Shown here one piece after another: positions 53,974-63,412 of a stretch of 64,000 nt of DNA. Positions within the stretch are counted from its first letter, which is position 1, and each line of letters opens with the position of its first letter. The position numbers were made by a program, and so were the translations under genes. The notes beneath the pieces were generated by a model. It worked only from the letters and a program-made list of their open reading frames with translations, had not been told where the DNA came from and did not search any database. The stretch lies in assembly GCF_014699005.1 (NCBI RefSeq), contig NZ_JACWZY010000011.1, forward strand, positions 1 to 64,000, given 5' to 3'. Origin of the DNA: Spirosoma profusum (lineage in GTDB: Bacteria > Bacteroidota > Bacteroidia > Cytophagales > Spirosomataceae).

Positions 53974-55531
53974 ATACTGCCAGCAAAATGGCATTGAAAT
54001 TATCCGCCATTATCAGGATGACCACTCAGCAAAGAACTTCAATCGGCCTGCGTTCCAGCAATTCTTGAGCGAATTGAAGGCAAAGGCGATAAAACCAGAT
54101 TTGTTTCTCTGTGTACGTCCAGACCGCTTCTCACGGAACATGATGGAAAGCTGGAACATGCTCCAGACACTTACATCGTATGGCGTAAAGTTTCAGACAT
54201 TGGAGAATCATACCGACCTGAATTCACCTGAGGCACTGATTCCGTTTATGCTGAACATGCTGCTACCCCAGGTAGACAACGAACGACGCAGTTTAAACAC
54301 CAAGTCAGGGATGCGTCAGGCAGCTCGTGAAGGACGTTGGGTGTGGAGAGCCCCTATTGGCTACAAGAATGATTCGGCTAACAAAGCGATTGTGATCAAT
54401 GAAGCAGTCGCACCGTTGGTGGTGGAAGCTTTCGAGTTATATGGAATGGGGATGTATGCAGCCGAAGAGGTGCGGCTAATGATGCGCAAGAAAGGACTAG
54501 CTTGTGGCAAAACAAACTTTCTAGCAATGCTTGAAAACCCATTCTACGCTGGCCATTTCAAGCTTGAAGCTTGGAAAGATCAGCCGGAAGAGATCATTCA
54601 AGGCATCCACGAGCCGTTAATCAGCGGAGAACTGTATCAGCGGGTCCAGGACATTCTACATGGAAAGAAACGAAAGCAAATTTCAGTAAGTGCTACCCGT
54701 CGGGAAGAATTGGAGTTACGTGGCTTTTTGCAATGCAAATGCTGTGGTAGTAAGCTGACCGGTAGTGCTTCACGGAGTCGTAATGGCGATCGCCACTACT
54801 ATTACCACTGCCAACATGGCTGTAAGGAGCGATTTCGAGCTGACACTGCTAATCGTGATTTCGTCAAATTCCTCAACGGTATTACTCCGCCGACAGAGCT
54901 AATCGAATTGTATCACCTCATCCTACAGGATAAATTCGGAACCGATTTAGGAAAGAAAGAAGTAGAAATTAATAAGCTGGAAAGGCAAATTGAGCAGATA
55001 AAGCAACGGCTTTCAACCTTGACCGACAAATATGTCGATGACCTTATCGACGGAGACACCTACGTTCAGAAAAGAGGGGCCTACAATGCTGAACTATCGC
55101 TGTTGACCGACTCGCTACGGATGCTGGAAATTCAGGAAGACAGTTTCACAGAGTACCTGTCATATGGCTGTACCTTACTGGGAAACTTACCTAAATATTA
55201 TGCACAATCGTCGTTAGCTGTACAACAGAAGATAGTCGGTTCGATATTCCCAGGAAAGTTGATTTATGAAGATGGAAATTATCGAACCACGGAAACGAAC
55301 TACTTTATTGAGTTAATGTGCTCATCTTCAGAGCAAAGCGTAGACAAAAAAGAAGGGCTGGCTACAGATTCATGTAGTCAGCCCGCTTTGGTACCGGGAG
55401 CCGGACTCGAACCGGCATGTCCTTACAGACAATGGTGTTTGAGACCATCGCGTCTACCGATTCCGCCATCCCGGCGACAGAATCGTCTCCGTTGCCAGAG
55501 ATGCGTTTGTCAAACGTGGGTGCAAAAGTAA
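53879..55531 (+). CDS. Large serine recombinase, frame runs through tRNA-Leu
   Basis: The 550-residue frame begins with the resolvase/integrase domain: catalytic Ser12 in IYTRVSTDDQKENGFSLQDQ and Arg residues in VRPDRFSRN. The recombinase domain (about 160-270, APIGYKNDSANKAIV), a zinc ribbon (CKCCGSKLTGS and CQHGCKERF) and a coiled coil (KEVEINKLERQIEQIKQRLS) follow. The real protein probably ends near residue 490; the last about 45 residues (PALVPGAGLEPACPYRQW) are antisense of tRNA-Leu, with the stop at 55531. Large serine recombinases integrate phages and elements at attB sites. Its 3' end is likely next to the insertion junction. Confidence 0.88.
   Translation: MTNKAIIYTRVSTDDQKENGFSLQDQEARLRKYCQQNGIEIIRHYQDDHSAKNFNRPAFQQFLSELKAKAIKPDLFLCVRPDRFSRNMMESWNMLQTLTSYGVKFQTLENHTDLNSPEALIPFMLNMLLPQVDNERRSLNTKSGMRQAAREGRWVWRAPIGYKNDSANKAIVINEAVAPLVVEAFELYGMGMYAAEEVRLMMRKKGLACGKTNFLAMLENPFYAGHFKLEAWKDQPEEIIQGIHEPLISGELYQRVQDILHGKKRKQISVSATRREELELRGFLQCKCCGSKLTGSASRSRNGDRHYYYHCQHGCKERFRADTANRDFVKFLNGITPPTELIELYHLILQDKFGTDLGKKEVEINKLERQIEQIKQRLSTLTDKYVDDLIDGDTYVQKRGAYNAELSLLTDSLRMLEIQEDSFTEYLSYGCTLLGNLPKYYAQSSLAVQQKIVGSIFPGKLIYEDGNYRTTETNYFIELMCSSSEQSVDKKEGLATDSCSQPALVPGAGLEPACPYRQWCLRPSRLPIPPSRRQNRLRCQRCVCQTWVQK
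55346..55384 (-). terminator. Terminator of tRNA-Leu
   Basis: GGGCTGGCTACA (55355-55366) pairs with TGTAGTCAGCCC (55373-55384) with one G-T pair; on the minus strand TTCTTTTTTG follows the hairpin. It lies inside the recombinase frame on the other strand, so it overlaps the end of the integrated element. Confidence 0.75.
55389..55475 (-). tRNA. tRNA-Leu (anticodon CAA)
   Basis: The 87-nt gene starts GCCGGGATGGCGGAATCGGT and has the long class II variable arm. Anticodon stem ATGGT/ACCAT encloses loop CTCAAAC, anticodon CAA. The T arm reads GGTTCGAGTCC. Acceptor GCCGGGA pairs with TCCCGGT, discriminator A73, and CCA is encoded. It reads UUG leucine codons. The plus-strand serine recombinase frame crosses it, which marks a likely integration site. 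Confidence 0.93.
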
Positions 55532-55602
55532 GGGTTAATGAATAATGTACAATGATTAATGTATAAATTTTCCTACGAACCCCTTAATCACTCCCACTTT
55601 CA

Positions 55603-56841
55603 TTATTCGTAACGTAGCGCTTCGATAGGGTCGAGTTTAGATGCGCGAACGGCGGGGTAAATACCCGCAAACAATCCAACAGTTACACAAACCAGCAGGC
55701 CCAGCCCCATCCACGCCCAGGGCACAATAAAATTCCCTTTCCCCTCACTTATTAATGACGAAATCAGATTACCGACGCCCAGCCCTAGCAGAATACCTCC
55801 TACTCCACCTAGTAGGCAAATAACAATGGCTTCAATCAGAAATTGCTCCCGAATACGCTTCGGAGTAGCACCTAACGATTTTCGAATGCCAATCTCACGG
55901 GTTCGTTCTGTAACAGACACCAACATGATATTAAGTAAGGCGATAGACGCCCCCAGCAACGTAATGAAACCGATCCCGAAACCACCAATGCGCAGATAAC
56001 CGGTAATATCTTCAGTTTCCCTAGCCAGATCGTCGGCCCGTTCAATTTCAAATGAATCAGGCTGGCCGAGCGGGTCCCGACGTATCAACCGCATTACGCC
56101 ACGTGCCTCGCCAACCGCTTCGTCCTGACTCGACACGCTGGGAACAGATGCGGTAATATCGAAGGTTAGTTTCTGATTACCAGCTAGTGCGCGGGCATTA
56201 TCAAGCGGAATTAGAATCATACGATCTTCACCACCACCCGCAAAACCGCCTTTTTTAGCCAGTACACCCACAACAATATATTGCGTACCCGACACCCGAA
56301 TTGCCTGATTGAGGGGATTGATTTTTTTCTCAAACAACGTATTGGCAATTTCACTCCCGATAATCGCTACGTTCCGTGCGGAGCTCAGGTCGTTCGTTAT
56401 CAGGTTACGTCCGCTCTGAAGGGTAAATCCTTTAACGGCCAGATACGCATCGTCGCCCCCGATTAGTAATACGTTCGGATTTGTTTTCTTCGACCCGAAT
56501 TTGGCCTGAGCTGCACCACTTACCGCCGATGATACGGTGATGGTAGCCCCGTACGGGAATCGCCGTTTGAATTGCACAGCATCAAAATAATCGATAGGTG
56601 CATCCTGACGCTGAACACGCCCACCCCGCCGGAAAGCATCCTGGCGGGCCACAATACTAAACGTATTAGCTCCCAGCCCCTCAAAACTGCTGTTTACAGA
56701 ATTCTGAATTCCGTCGATGGCTGTCAGAATACCTACCAGCGACGTAATACCGATGGCAATAATCAGTGATGTGAGAATAGTACGTAATTGATTGCCCGCA
56801 ATCGAACGTAACCCTTCCCGTATGTTTTCGATGAGGTTCAT
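55603..56841 (-). CDS. ABC transporter permease (MacB/FtsX-like)
   Basis: The 412-residue product has the MacB architecture: TM1 (about 20-40; LRTILTSLIIAIGITSLVGI), a large periplasmic core domain (about 45-270), and three TM helices in the FtsX domain (about 285-405; FGIGFITLLGASIALLNIML, then EREIGIRKSLGATPKRIREQ, and LDPIEALRYE at the end). It moves substrates such as lipoproteins or peptides by mechanotransmission with an ABC ATPase; that ATPase gene is not in the window. It is divergent from the 57003 gene across a 35-bp perfect inverted repeat. Confidence 0.92.
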   Translation of the reverse strand: MNLIENIREGLRSIAGNQLRTILTSLIIAIGITSLVGILTAIDGIQNSVNSSFEGLGANTFSIVARQDAFRRGGRVQRQDAPIDYFDAVQFKRRFPYGATITVSSAVSGAAQAKFGSKKTNPNVLLIGGDDAYLAVKGFTLQSGRNLITNDLSSARNVAIIGSEIANTLFEKKINPLNQAIRVSGTQYIVVGVLAKKGGFAGGGEDRMILIPLDNARALAGNQKLTFDITASVPSVSSQDEAVGEARGVMRLIRRDPLGQPDSFEIERADDLARETEDITGYLRIGGFGIGFITLLGASIALLNIMLVSVTERTREIGIRKSLGATPKRIREQFLIEAIVICLLGGVGGILLGLGVGNLISSLISEGKGNFIVPWAWMGLGLLVCVTVGLFAGIYPAVRASKLDPIEALRYE

Positions 56842-56846
56842 GTTTC

Positions 56847-56932
56847 AAAGAGTGAAAGAGCGAATGAGTGAAAGAGCGAAAGGCTAACGCGAACTTTTTT
56901 CGCTCTTTCACTCATTCGCTCTTTCACTCTTT
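56847..56932. repeat. Perfect 35-bp inverted repeat between divergent genes
   Basis: The arms 56847-56881 and 56898-56932 are exact complements, with a 16-nt spacer. Each arm is itself nearly a tandem of GAAAGAGCGAATGAGT. It occupies the promoter region between the permease gene and the 57003 gene, so it cannot be a simple end-of-gene terminator. It may influence both transcripts. Confidence 0.75.
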
Positions 56933-57002
56933 ATTCTCGCACAATATTTGCGTATATTTCGTTATAGCAAAACTACCACAAGCATTCTTATTCGGAAAAC
57001 CA

Positions 57003-58265
57003 ATGAAACGGCTGCTGTTACCGCTTATACTAATTCTCAGCCTGACACATCAGGTCTGGGCTTCTAAAATTCTGATTCCTATGGACGATGCCCAGAAGAA
57101 TCACCTGAAGGCGTACGGCATTGCGTTCTGGGTGCTGAAAGTGCATGATACCGAAATCGACTGGTTGCTTAATTACCGGGGCGGGTCGTTTTTGTTACCA
57201 CAAACCCAGGCATTCATCAACGAGATGGTGATACGTGGTGTTAGTTATGAAGTCATTTCTGATGCACAATCAGCCCAGATTTTATCGGAAATTGCCGCAG
57301 CTGATGCCAATATGGATGCGGTAAAACTCCAGAAACCACCCAAAGTAGCCGTTTATTCCCCAAAAACAAAACAGCCCTGGGATGATGCCGTCACGATGGT
57401 GATGACTTACGCCGAAATCCCTTACGACATCGTGTTCGATGAGGAAGTAATGAATGGGAAACTGCCTGAATACGATTGGCTGCATTTGCATCACGAAGAT
57501 TTTACCGGGCAATACGGTAAGTTTTTCCACTTTAAAGACCAGCCCTGGTACATTGCTCAGAAGCGCGAAGCAGAAACCATCGCGCATAAATACGGCTTCA
57601 ACAAAGTGCCCCAACTGAAGCGGGCCGTTTCTCAGAAAATTCGTGAATTTGTGCTTGGCGGTGGCTATCTGTTCGCTATGTGCAATGCCACCGATACGTA
57701 CGACATCGCGCTGGCTTCACAAAACACCGATATTGTCGATAGTTTTTACGATGGCGACCCTGCCGATCCAAATGCAAATAGTAAACTGGATTTTAGTCAA
57801 ACGTTTGCCTTCCGAAATTTCCAGGTTTACACGAATCCGTACCTGATTGAATTCTCCAATATCGACAACCAGCCCGAAGAACGCGGCTTGAGCGAGCACA
57901 ATGACTATTTTACCCTGTTTCAATTTTCGGCCAAGTACGATCCCATTCCAACCATGCTGACGCAGAATCACCTGAATGTCATCAAAGGATTTATGGGGCA
58001 GACAACTGCGTTTAAGAAAAATCTCATTAAACCTGAAGTGGTTATTATGGCTGAAAATCGGTCGGTGAGCGAAGCGCGTTACATTCACTCGCCCTATGGC
58101 CGGGGCTTTTTTACGTTCTACGGCGGTCACGACCCCGAAGATTATCGGCACGAAATCGGTGAAGAACCAACCGATCTCAATTTGCATCCAAATTCAGCAG
58201 GCTATCGCCTGATTTTGAATAACATACTTTTCCCAGCCGCGAAAAAGAAGAAACAAAAGACGTAG
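57003..58265 (+). CDS. Conserved secreted Bacteroidota protein
   Basis: The product is 420 residues from the ATG at 57003, which gives a signal peptide (MKRLLLPLILILSLTHQVWA); upstream codons come from the inverted repeat and are not natural. The sequence is a known Bacteroidota family that databases have labelled 'asparagine synthetase B' without basis: no glutaminase or synthetase motif is visible. Motif-like stretches include VAVYSPKTKQPWDDAVTMVM, LPEYDWLHLHHEDFTGQYGK, VLGGGYLFAMCNATDTYDIA and GRGFFTFYGGHDPEDYRHEI. These suggest a glutamine-amidotransferase-like (GATase1 flavodoxin-like) fold. The function is unknown. Confidence 0.85.
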   Translation: MKRLLLPLILILSLTHQVWASKILIPMDDAQKNHLKAYGIAFWVLKVHDTEIDWLLNYRGGSFLLPQTQAFINEMVIRGVSYEVISDAQSAQILSEIAAADANMDAVKLQKPPKVAVYSPKTKQPWDDAVTMVMTYAEIPYDIVFDEEVMNGKLPEYDWLHLHHEDFTGQYGKFFHFKDQPWYIAQKREAETIAHKYGFNKVPQLKRAVSQKIREFVLGGGYLFAMCNATDTYDIALASQNTDIVDSFYDGDPADPNANSKLDFSQTFAFRNFQVYTNPYLIEFSNIDNQPEERGLSEHNDYFTLFQFSAKYDPIPTMLTQNHLNVIKGFMGQTTAFKKNLIKPEVVIMAENRSVSEARYIHSPYGRGFFTFYGGHDPEDYRHEIGEEPTDLNLHPNSAGYRLILNNILFPAAKKKKQKT

Positions 58266-58324
58266 TGGTTAGCCAACGTGTTACGTTGGTATGCAGGCGT
58301 TTGACAAAAACGCCTTTATAGTGG

Positions 58325-59383
58325 TCAGTTATCAAACCAGGCGTCTACCATTTCGCCACGACTGCGGCTTTCAAGTTGTCGCTCAAGATCATCGGGAATT
58401 TTTGGGAAGAAGTCGAGACCCGTTAGCTGTTCGATGAGATCGACCGAAACCACAAACTCCCGAATCGATTTATCTGATCCTTCATTATCCAGCAGAAAGC
58501 CAATCATCCGGATTTGCGGTTTGTTGCAGTACAACAGCACTTTATAAAATTTCTCCGGTACACTTACTTCGTTGGTCTTGCCGATAGTTGCCAAACCGGG
58601 TTTCAAAACCGGTCCGGTCACTACGTATAATCCATGATCACGTCTGGCCCAGGAACGTACCTGATTCTCCAGATCGCTCCAGATGCCCCGGTTGAAATCG
58701 GGGACCTGGGGCGTAATGTTGCTCATAAAAAACGTTTCGCGCATGATACGTTGCGAAAACTTGAAATCAGCAGCGGGTGCCAGATGCCCTCTGTCGTAAC
58801 CAGAACGCGTATAATCAGACGTAACAGCCGTACCGTTCGCTACGGCCGGGTCGGGTTTAAACTGCTCGAATTTGCGATCAGCATCGCCTTTTGTTTCATA
58901 GTCCAGCAGTGGGTAGGCAACCCAGGAAGCATCTTTATATTGGTCCACATAACGTAGCGTGTACCCTTCATGCCGGATAATTTCATCACCCGACTTCACC
59001 AGCGGCAAGAGGAAATCAACCTGTTTCTCAAAATCAAACCTGTCGTTTTTGGGTGAATTTCCCGACGATTTACCGCCATTATTATCGCTGGCCACGCTCT
59101 CGTCCGATGCTTCACTTTCCGTTTCGTCATTCTTCTTTCCCGATGAGTTATCCTGCGGTTCAGGCGCTTTATACGGGTTATCGCCCGGCGCCGACTTCGA
59201 TTTTCCCAAACCAACAATTTCCCGAACATCATTCCAGAACGCCACTACCGGCTTGGTTTTTCCACCGTAATGCAGAAATAAACCAATCAGGAAAAAGACA
59301 AACAGGAGTACGAGCGTATTGCCGCGTAACCGGAAGCCCCGGCGATGGTAGTTTTTAGGCGAAAATTGCGGTTTGAGGAGCAT
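58325..59383 (-). CDS. DNA/RNA non-specific endonuclease, membrane-anchored
   Basis: The product is 352 residues from the ATG at 59381-59383 (MLLKPQFSPKNYHRRG). One N-terminal membrane helix (TLVLLFVFFLIGLFLHYGG) is followed by an acidic low-complexity linker (about 75-125, SEASDESVASDNNGG) and a NUC1-type nuclease domain with catalytic motif DRGHLAPAADF and the metal-binding Asn in SNITPQVPDFNRG. It cuts DNA or RNA outside the cytoplasm, perhaps for nutrition. It lies tail-to-tail with the 57003 gene and head-to-head with the flavoprotein gene. Confidence 0.9.
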   Translation of the reverse strand: MLLKPQFSPKNYHRRGFRLRGNTLVLLFVFFLIGLFLHYGGKTKPVVAFWNDVREIVGLGKSKSAPGDNPYKAPEPQDNSSGKKNDETESEASDESVASDNNGGKSSGNSPKNDRFDFEKQVDFLLPLVKSGDEIIRHEGYTLRYVDQYKDASWVAYPLLDYETKGDADRKFEQFKPDPAVANGTAVTSDYTRSGYDRGHLAPAADFKFSQRIMRETFFMSNITPQVPDFNRGIWSDLENQVRSWARRDHGLYVVTGPVLKPGLATIGKTNEVSVPEKFYKVLLYCNKPQIRMIGFLLDNEGSDKSIREFVVSVDLIEQLTGLDFFPKIPDDLERQLESRSRGEMVDAWFDN

Positions 59384-59463
59384 ACAACAAAGGTAAAATA
59401 AAGTTCCAGATTGGCTGGCGCGAAAACTTGGAACCCGGAAAAGCTCTCCCCTGTTCAAAACCT

Positions 59464-60723
59464 ATGTCATCGCTGCATCTCGTAGTTATTGGTGGTGGAG
59501 CCGCCGGATTTTTTGGAGCCATTACGGCCGCCGAAAATTTCCCCGATGCGACCATCACTATTCTTGAAAAATCACGTACTGTACTGAATAAAGTACGTAT
59601 TTCCGGTGGAGGACGCTGCAACGTAACGCACGCCTGTTTCGACAATCGGCAACTGGTCAAACACTATCCTCGGGGCGAAAAACCGCTACGTTCCCTGCTC
59701 AACCAGTTCGATGCGACCGCTACGGTACGTTGGTTTGAAGAAAGGGGCGTTACGTTAAAAACCGAAGCCGATGGGCGCATGTTTCCCAGCACCAATACGT
59801 CCGATACCATTGTCGATTGTTTATTGACCAGAGCCCGTCAGCTGGGCATTCGTATCCAAACAAGCGCGGGCGTTACGTCCCTCTCCTATTCAACGGAACG
59901 TAACGGAGACACAAAATGGAACGTAGCACTAAATAACGACGAGACTATTACAGCAAACCGTGTTCTGATTGCGACAGGTGGCTATCCGCAGCCAACTTCG
60001 TACGCATGGATGCCTGAACAGAATGAAGCTCTTATTTCGCCGGTCCCTTCGCTGTTTACGTTCAACGTACCAGATAGCCCTTTGCTTTCCTTAGCAGGTG
60101 TTTCGGTAACTGATGCTGCCGTATACGTAGTGGGTACGAAACAGGAGCAACGCGGCCCATTGCTCCTTACTCATTGGGGATTCAGCGGTCCAGTGGTGCT
60201 ACGTCTATCAGCATGGGCTGCTCGCGATCTAGCCACTCTGGACTACCGATTCACGCTACGTATCAATTGGACTCCTACGTTGAACGATAATCAGTTACGT
60301 AACGTATTACAGGATTTTCGGCAGCAGAATGGTAAGCGGCAGGTAAGCTCTCAAAATCCGTTTGGGCTACCTTCGCGGCTCTGGCAGGCACTGATTACTG
60401 ACGTAGAAATCACCGAAACGCAACGCTGGGCCGACCTACCCGCCAAACCTCTGAACCGGCTGATCGAGCGACTTACCAACAGTCAGTTTCAGGTGGTAGG
60501 TAAAAGTACATTCAAGGATGAATTCGTTACCTGCGGAGGTATTTCCTTCGACAGTCTACACCCACAAACGCTGGAAAGCAAAGCCCAACCCGGCTTATTT
60601 TTCGCAGGCGAAGTGCTAAATGTCGATGGCATTACTGGCGGCTTCAACTTCCAAAGCGCCTGGACTACCGGATACGTAGCGGGGAAGAATATGGGGGTAG
60701 AGTCGGCAGTCAATAGCCGCTAG
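59464..60723 (+). CDS. HI0933-family FAD-dependent oxidoreductase
   Basis: The product is 419 residues from the ATG at 59464 (MSSLHLVVIGGGAAGFFGAI). The N-terminal Rossmann GxGxxG-type motif GGGAAG binds FAD; the family marker ISGGGRCNVTHACFD follows, and the C-terminal FAD motif is LFFAGEVLNVDGITGGFNFQ. The family (HI0933/BaiN/YhiN) has unclear substrates. Its stop overlaps the ribF stop by 4 bp in tail-to-tail order (CTAG palindrome). Confidence 0.92.
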   Translation: MSSLHLVVIGGGAAGFFGAITAAENFPDATITILEKSRTVLNKVRISGGGRCNVTHACFDNRQLVKHYPRGEKPLRSLLNQFDATATVRWFEERGVTLKTEADGRMFPSTNTSDTIVDCLLTRARQLGIRIQTSAGVTSLSYSTERNGDTKWNVALNNDETITANRVLIATGGYPQPTSYAWMPEQNEALISPVPSLFTFNVPDSPLLSLAGVSVTDAAVYVVGTKQEQRGPLLLTHWGFSGPVVLRLSAWAARDLATLDYRFTLRINWTPTLNDNQLRNVLQDFRQQNGKRQVSSQNPFGLPSRLWQALITDVEITETQRWADLPAKPLNRLIERLTNSQFQVVGKSTFKDEFVTCGGISFDSLHPQTLESKAQPGLFFAGEVLNVDGITGGFNFQSAWTTGYVAGKNMGVESAVNSR

Positions 60724-61691
60724 TTGTTTTTATCTAACGACTGTTGCCTATCGACTGATGACGAAATTTCTAACACACCCCTCGCCGTTTCTTCGTCGAG
60801 CTTCAGTTGGGCTACAAGTGCCGTTAGACCATCGAATTTTTGTTCGGGGCGTAAAAACTCCTTGAATTTCAGCGTCATGTGTTCGCCGTAGATGTCTTTG
60901 TCGAAATCAAAAATGTAGGTTTCGATGGTCTGATTGACACCGGCAACTGTTGGCCGAAATCCAATGTTGAGCATCCCTCCTAGCGTCTGTCCAGCATATT
61001 CAACCTCAACGGCATAAACCCCATTGGCCGGCACCAGTTTGGATGTATCATCAACCTGCATATTAGCCGTTGGGAAACCAATGGTACGTCCAAGTTGGCG
61101 TCCTTTTACGATGGTACCAGTTAATGTATACGGGCGTCCCAAAAAGCGATTCGCTATCGTTACATTTCCCTGACTGAGCGCAGCCCGAATTTTAGAAGAG
61201 CTTACACCGACAGCTTCTACGTCTTGTCGTGGTATTTCTTCCACTTCAAACCCGTATTCCTGCTGGTGTGCCCGAATGTATTCGAAGCCACCTTCGCGGT
61301 CTCGCCCGAAACGATGATCGTAGCCAATGACGAGCTTTTTGGTACCGATTTTATCCAGCAAAATCTGACGGATGTACTCCTCGGAAGTGAGTTGCGAGAA
61401 CGAGCGCGTAAACGGAATAATAAGCAGATTATCGACGCCAGCCTGATCAATAAGTTCGATTTTTTCGTCGAGCGTGGTTAGTAGTTTCAGATTCTGACTA
61501 TCGTTCGATACCACGGTACGTGGGTGTGGCCAGTACGTAATGAGCACTGATTCGCCATTGCTGGCTTTGGCAACTTCCGTTAATCGGGCTAAAATCGTTT
61601 GATGCCCTAGATGGACTCCGTCGAACGTACCGCTGGTTACCACGGCATTCGTTAACGGCTGAATATCGTTCAGACTTCTATAAATAATCAT
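60720..61691 (-). CDS. ribF: Bifunctional riboflavin kinase/FMN adenylyltransferase
   Basis: The 323-residue product, close to the usual length. N-terminal FAD synthetase: GTFDGVHLGHQTIL (HxGH) and later SSSKIRAALSQGN. C-terminal flavokinase: KGRQLGRTIGFPTANMQVDD and NIGFRPTVAG. It converts riboflavin to FMN and then FAD. The next gene on the strand is truB upstream (61752), the order typical for Bacteroidota. It has a 60-bp gap with a partial dyad GTCGATAG/CTATCGAC. Confidence 0.95.
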   Translation of the reverse strand: MIIYRSLNDIQPLTNAVVTSGTFDGVHLGHQTILARLTEVAKASNGESVLITYWPHPRTVVSNDSQNLKLLTTLDEKIELIDQAGVDNLLIIPFTRSFSQLTSEEYIRQILLDKIGTKKLVIGYDHRFGRDREGGFEYIRAHQQEYGFEVEEIPRQDVEAVGVSSSKIRAALSQGNVTIANRFLGRPYTLTGTIVKGRQLGRTIGFPTANMQVDDTSKLVPANGVYAVEVEYAGQTLGGMLNIGFRPTVAGVNQTIETYIFDFDKDIYGEHMTLKFKEFLRPEQKFDGLTALVAQLKLDEETARGVLEISSSVDRQQSLDKNN

Positions 61692-61751
61692 TTTTTAGTC
61701 GACAGCCAGGAGTCTTAGTCGATAGTTAAAAGTCGCAATACGTAGTATTTT

Positions 61752-62474
61752 TCACTGCTGACTATCGACTGAGGATTGGCGACTATTCTCCCGGCACAGT
61801 TCAATAAATTCATCAAGGGTATGCGCCTGTTCAATATGAAACTCGCCGATACGTGTCCGACGTAGTGAACTCATATAAGCTCCATTATTGAGCAATAAAC
61901 CCAAGTCGCGCACCAGACTGCGAATATAGGTGCCTTTGGAACAAACAATGCGAAAATCTACTTCAGGAAACCTGCTCGCATTAACCTCGAACACCGATAC
62001 GTTAACCTGCCGGGCTTTGATACCGCCCTCAACCCGGTCGGCGGTTTCACCACGCCGGGCTTTTTCGTAAAGTCGTTCGCCATTGACACGTACCGCCGAA
62101 TAAATGGGGGGCACCTGCAAGATATCGCCGGTTAGTTGCCGAGCGGCTTCCTGGATTTGCCCAACCATTACGTCCGACGTATCAAACTCTGCATCAAAAG
62201 CGGTTTCGAGGTCTACGGAAGGAGTCGTTTTTCCAAGAACCAACGTACCGGTATATTCTTTTTCCTGCGCCTGATACTGGTCAATCTGCTTGGTCATTTT
62301 ACCGGTGCAAAGAATCAGCAGACCCGTAGCTAGTGGGTCGAGCGTACCGGCGTGACCAATTTTTTTAAATTTACAGGCGTACTTCAGCTTATTCGCTACG
62401 TCGAAAGATGTCCAGGTAAGTGGCTTATCGATAAGAATGAGTTGACCGGGGTCAGGTGAATTTTGTTGTGTCAC
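61752..62474 (-). CDS. truB: tRNA pseudouridine(55) synthase
   Basis: The product is 240 residues from a GTG at 62472-62474 (VTQQNSPDPGQLILIDKPLT); an ATG at 62504 would add ten residues encoded by the inverted repeat arm, less likely. The catalytic Asp is in GHAGTLDPLATGLLILCTG, and CSKGTYIRSLVRDLG is present. It makes pseudouridine 55 in the T loop of tRNAs. It lies between uppP and ribF. Confidence 0.94.
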   Translation of the reverse strand: MTQQNSPDPGQLILIDKPLTWTSFDVANKLKYACKFKKIGHAGTLDPLATGLLILCTGKMTKQIDQYQAQEKEYTGTLVLGKTTPSVDLETAFDAEFDTSDVMVGQIQEAARQLTGDILQVPPIYSAVRVNGERLYEKARRGETADRVEGGIKARQVNVSVFEVNASRFPEVDFRIVCSKGTYIRSLVRDLGLLLNNGAYMSSLRRTRIGEFHIEQAHTLDEFIELCRENSRQSSVDSQQ

Positions 62475-62548
62475 AGCGATACGCAGAGAAGCACAAAGAT
62501 ACACAGAGACTCTCAGCGCAACTTTGTGCTTCTCTGCGTATCGCTGTG
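62472..62548. repeat. Perfect 27-bp inverted repeat between uppP and truB
   Basis: The arms 62472-62498 and 62522-62548 are exact complements with a 23-nt spacer. The arm CACAGCGATACGCAGAGAAG is made of short quasi-repeats. It lies between the uppP stop and the truB start, where a terminator or RNA hairpin could sit. The truB GTG start is at its edge. Confidence 0.75.
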
Positions 62549-62558
62549 TTATACCTTT

Positions 62559-63404
62559 TTATAAAACGTCTAACTTAACTCCGGCCGCCATCAGGCCCAG
62601 CAATAGGAGGCCAACAGCAATTCGGTAGTAGCCAAACACTTTGAAGCCATAGCGATTCAGAAATCCGACAAAACCACGTATCGCCAGCATACCGACGATA
62701 AAGGCAATGACGTTACCAATAAGAAGCGTCTGATAATCGGCGGGTTGAAGGAGTTTATAGGTTTTGAGGAGTTTGTAGCCTGAAGCAGCCGCCATCGTCG
62801 GAACGGCCAGAAAGAACGAAAACTCAGCCGACTGCGCCCGCGTTAAGCCCTGAAACATACCACCAATAATGGTAGCCGCCGATCGGGAAACACCCGGAAC
62901 CATAGCGATACATTGGAAGAAACCGATACGTAACGCATCAGGCACTGTAACATCGCCATCTTTTGGCTGTCGGTTCACAATCATATCGATGAAAACCAAG
63001 ATAATACCGCCAACCAGCAATGAAATTGCCACGACTACTACGTTCTCAAGCAGTGAATCAATAAAGTCGTTGAGGAGAAATCCGATAATCGCAGCAGGTA
63101 GAAACGCAATCAGGATTTTACTGTAGAAATCGGCCATGGGCTGCAAATGAGTTGGCACGGATTTCAAATAAGTTGGAACTACGAAATTACCTGCACGGGC
63201 ATTAGTCAGAAAACGGCGATGGTATAGTACCAGCACCGATAGAATGCAGCCAAACTGAACGTCGACCGTGTATAATTTCGTGAATTCATTACCGGCGATA
63301 CCCGCCAGTGAGGAGTAGATAATCATGTGTCCGGTAGAGGAAACCGGCAAAAATTCAGTCAGACCTTCGATAATGGCCAGCGCAATCGCGTGAATTAAAT
63401 CCAT
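62559..63404 (-). CDS. uppP: Undecaprenyl-diphosphate phosphatase
   Basis: The 281-residue membrane protein has the family signatures EGLTEFLPVSSTGHMIIYSS (N-terminal) and MVPGVSRSAATIIGGMFQGL, with about 8 hydrophobic segments. It releases undecaprenyl phosphate for reuse in peptidoglycan synthesis and gives bacitracin tolerance (BacA). The family length is about 265-285. Its place between truB and DUF3098 is the usual one in Bacteroidota. Confidence 0.96.
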   Translation of the reverse strand: MDLIHAIALAIIEGLTEFLPVSSTGHMIIYSSLAGIAGNEFTKLYTVDVQFGCILSVLVLYHRRFLTNARAGNFVVPTYLKSVPTHLQPMADFYSKILIAFLPAAIIGFLLNDFIDSLLENVVVVAISLLVGGIILVFIDMIVNRQPKDGDVTVPDALRIGFFQCIAMVPGVSRSAATIIGGMFQGLTRAQSAEFSFFLAVPTMAAASGYKLLKTYKLLQPADYQTLLIGNVIAFIVGMLAIRGFVGFLNRYGFKVFGYYRIAVGLLLLGLMAAGVKLDVL

Positions 63405-63412
63405 CTAGAGGA

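Noticed and set aside
55389-55531. Real C-terminal extension of the serine recombinase
   Set aside because: The residues are antisense of tRNA-Leu and its flank, not a protein domain.
57003-58265. Asparagine synthetase B, a label often given to this family
   Set aside because: No N-terminal Cys glutaminase or PP-loop synthetase motif, and a signal peptide is present.
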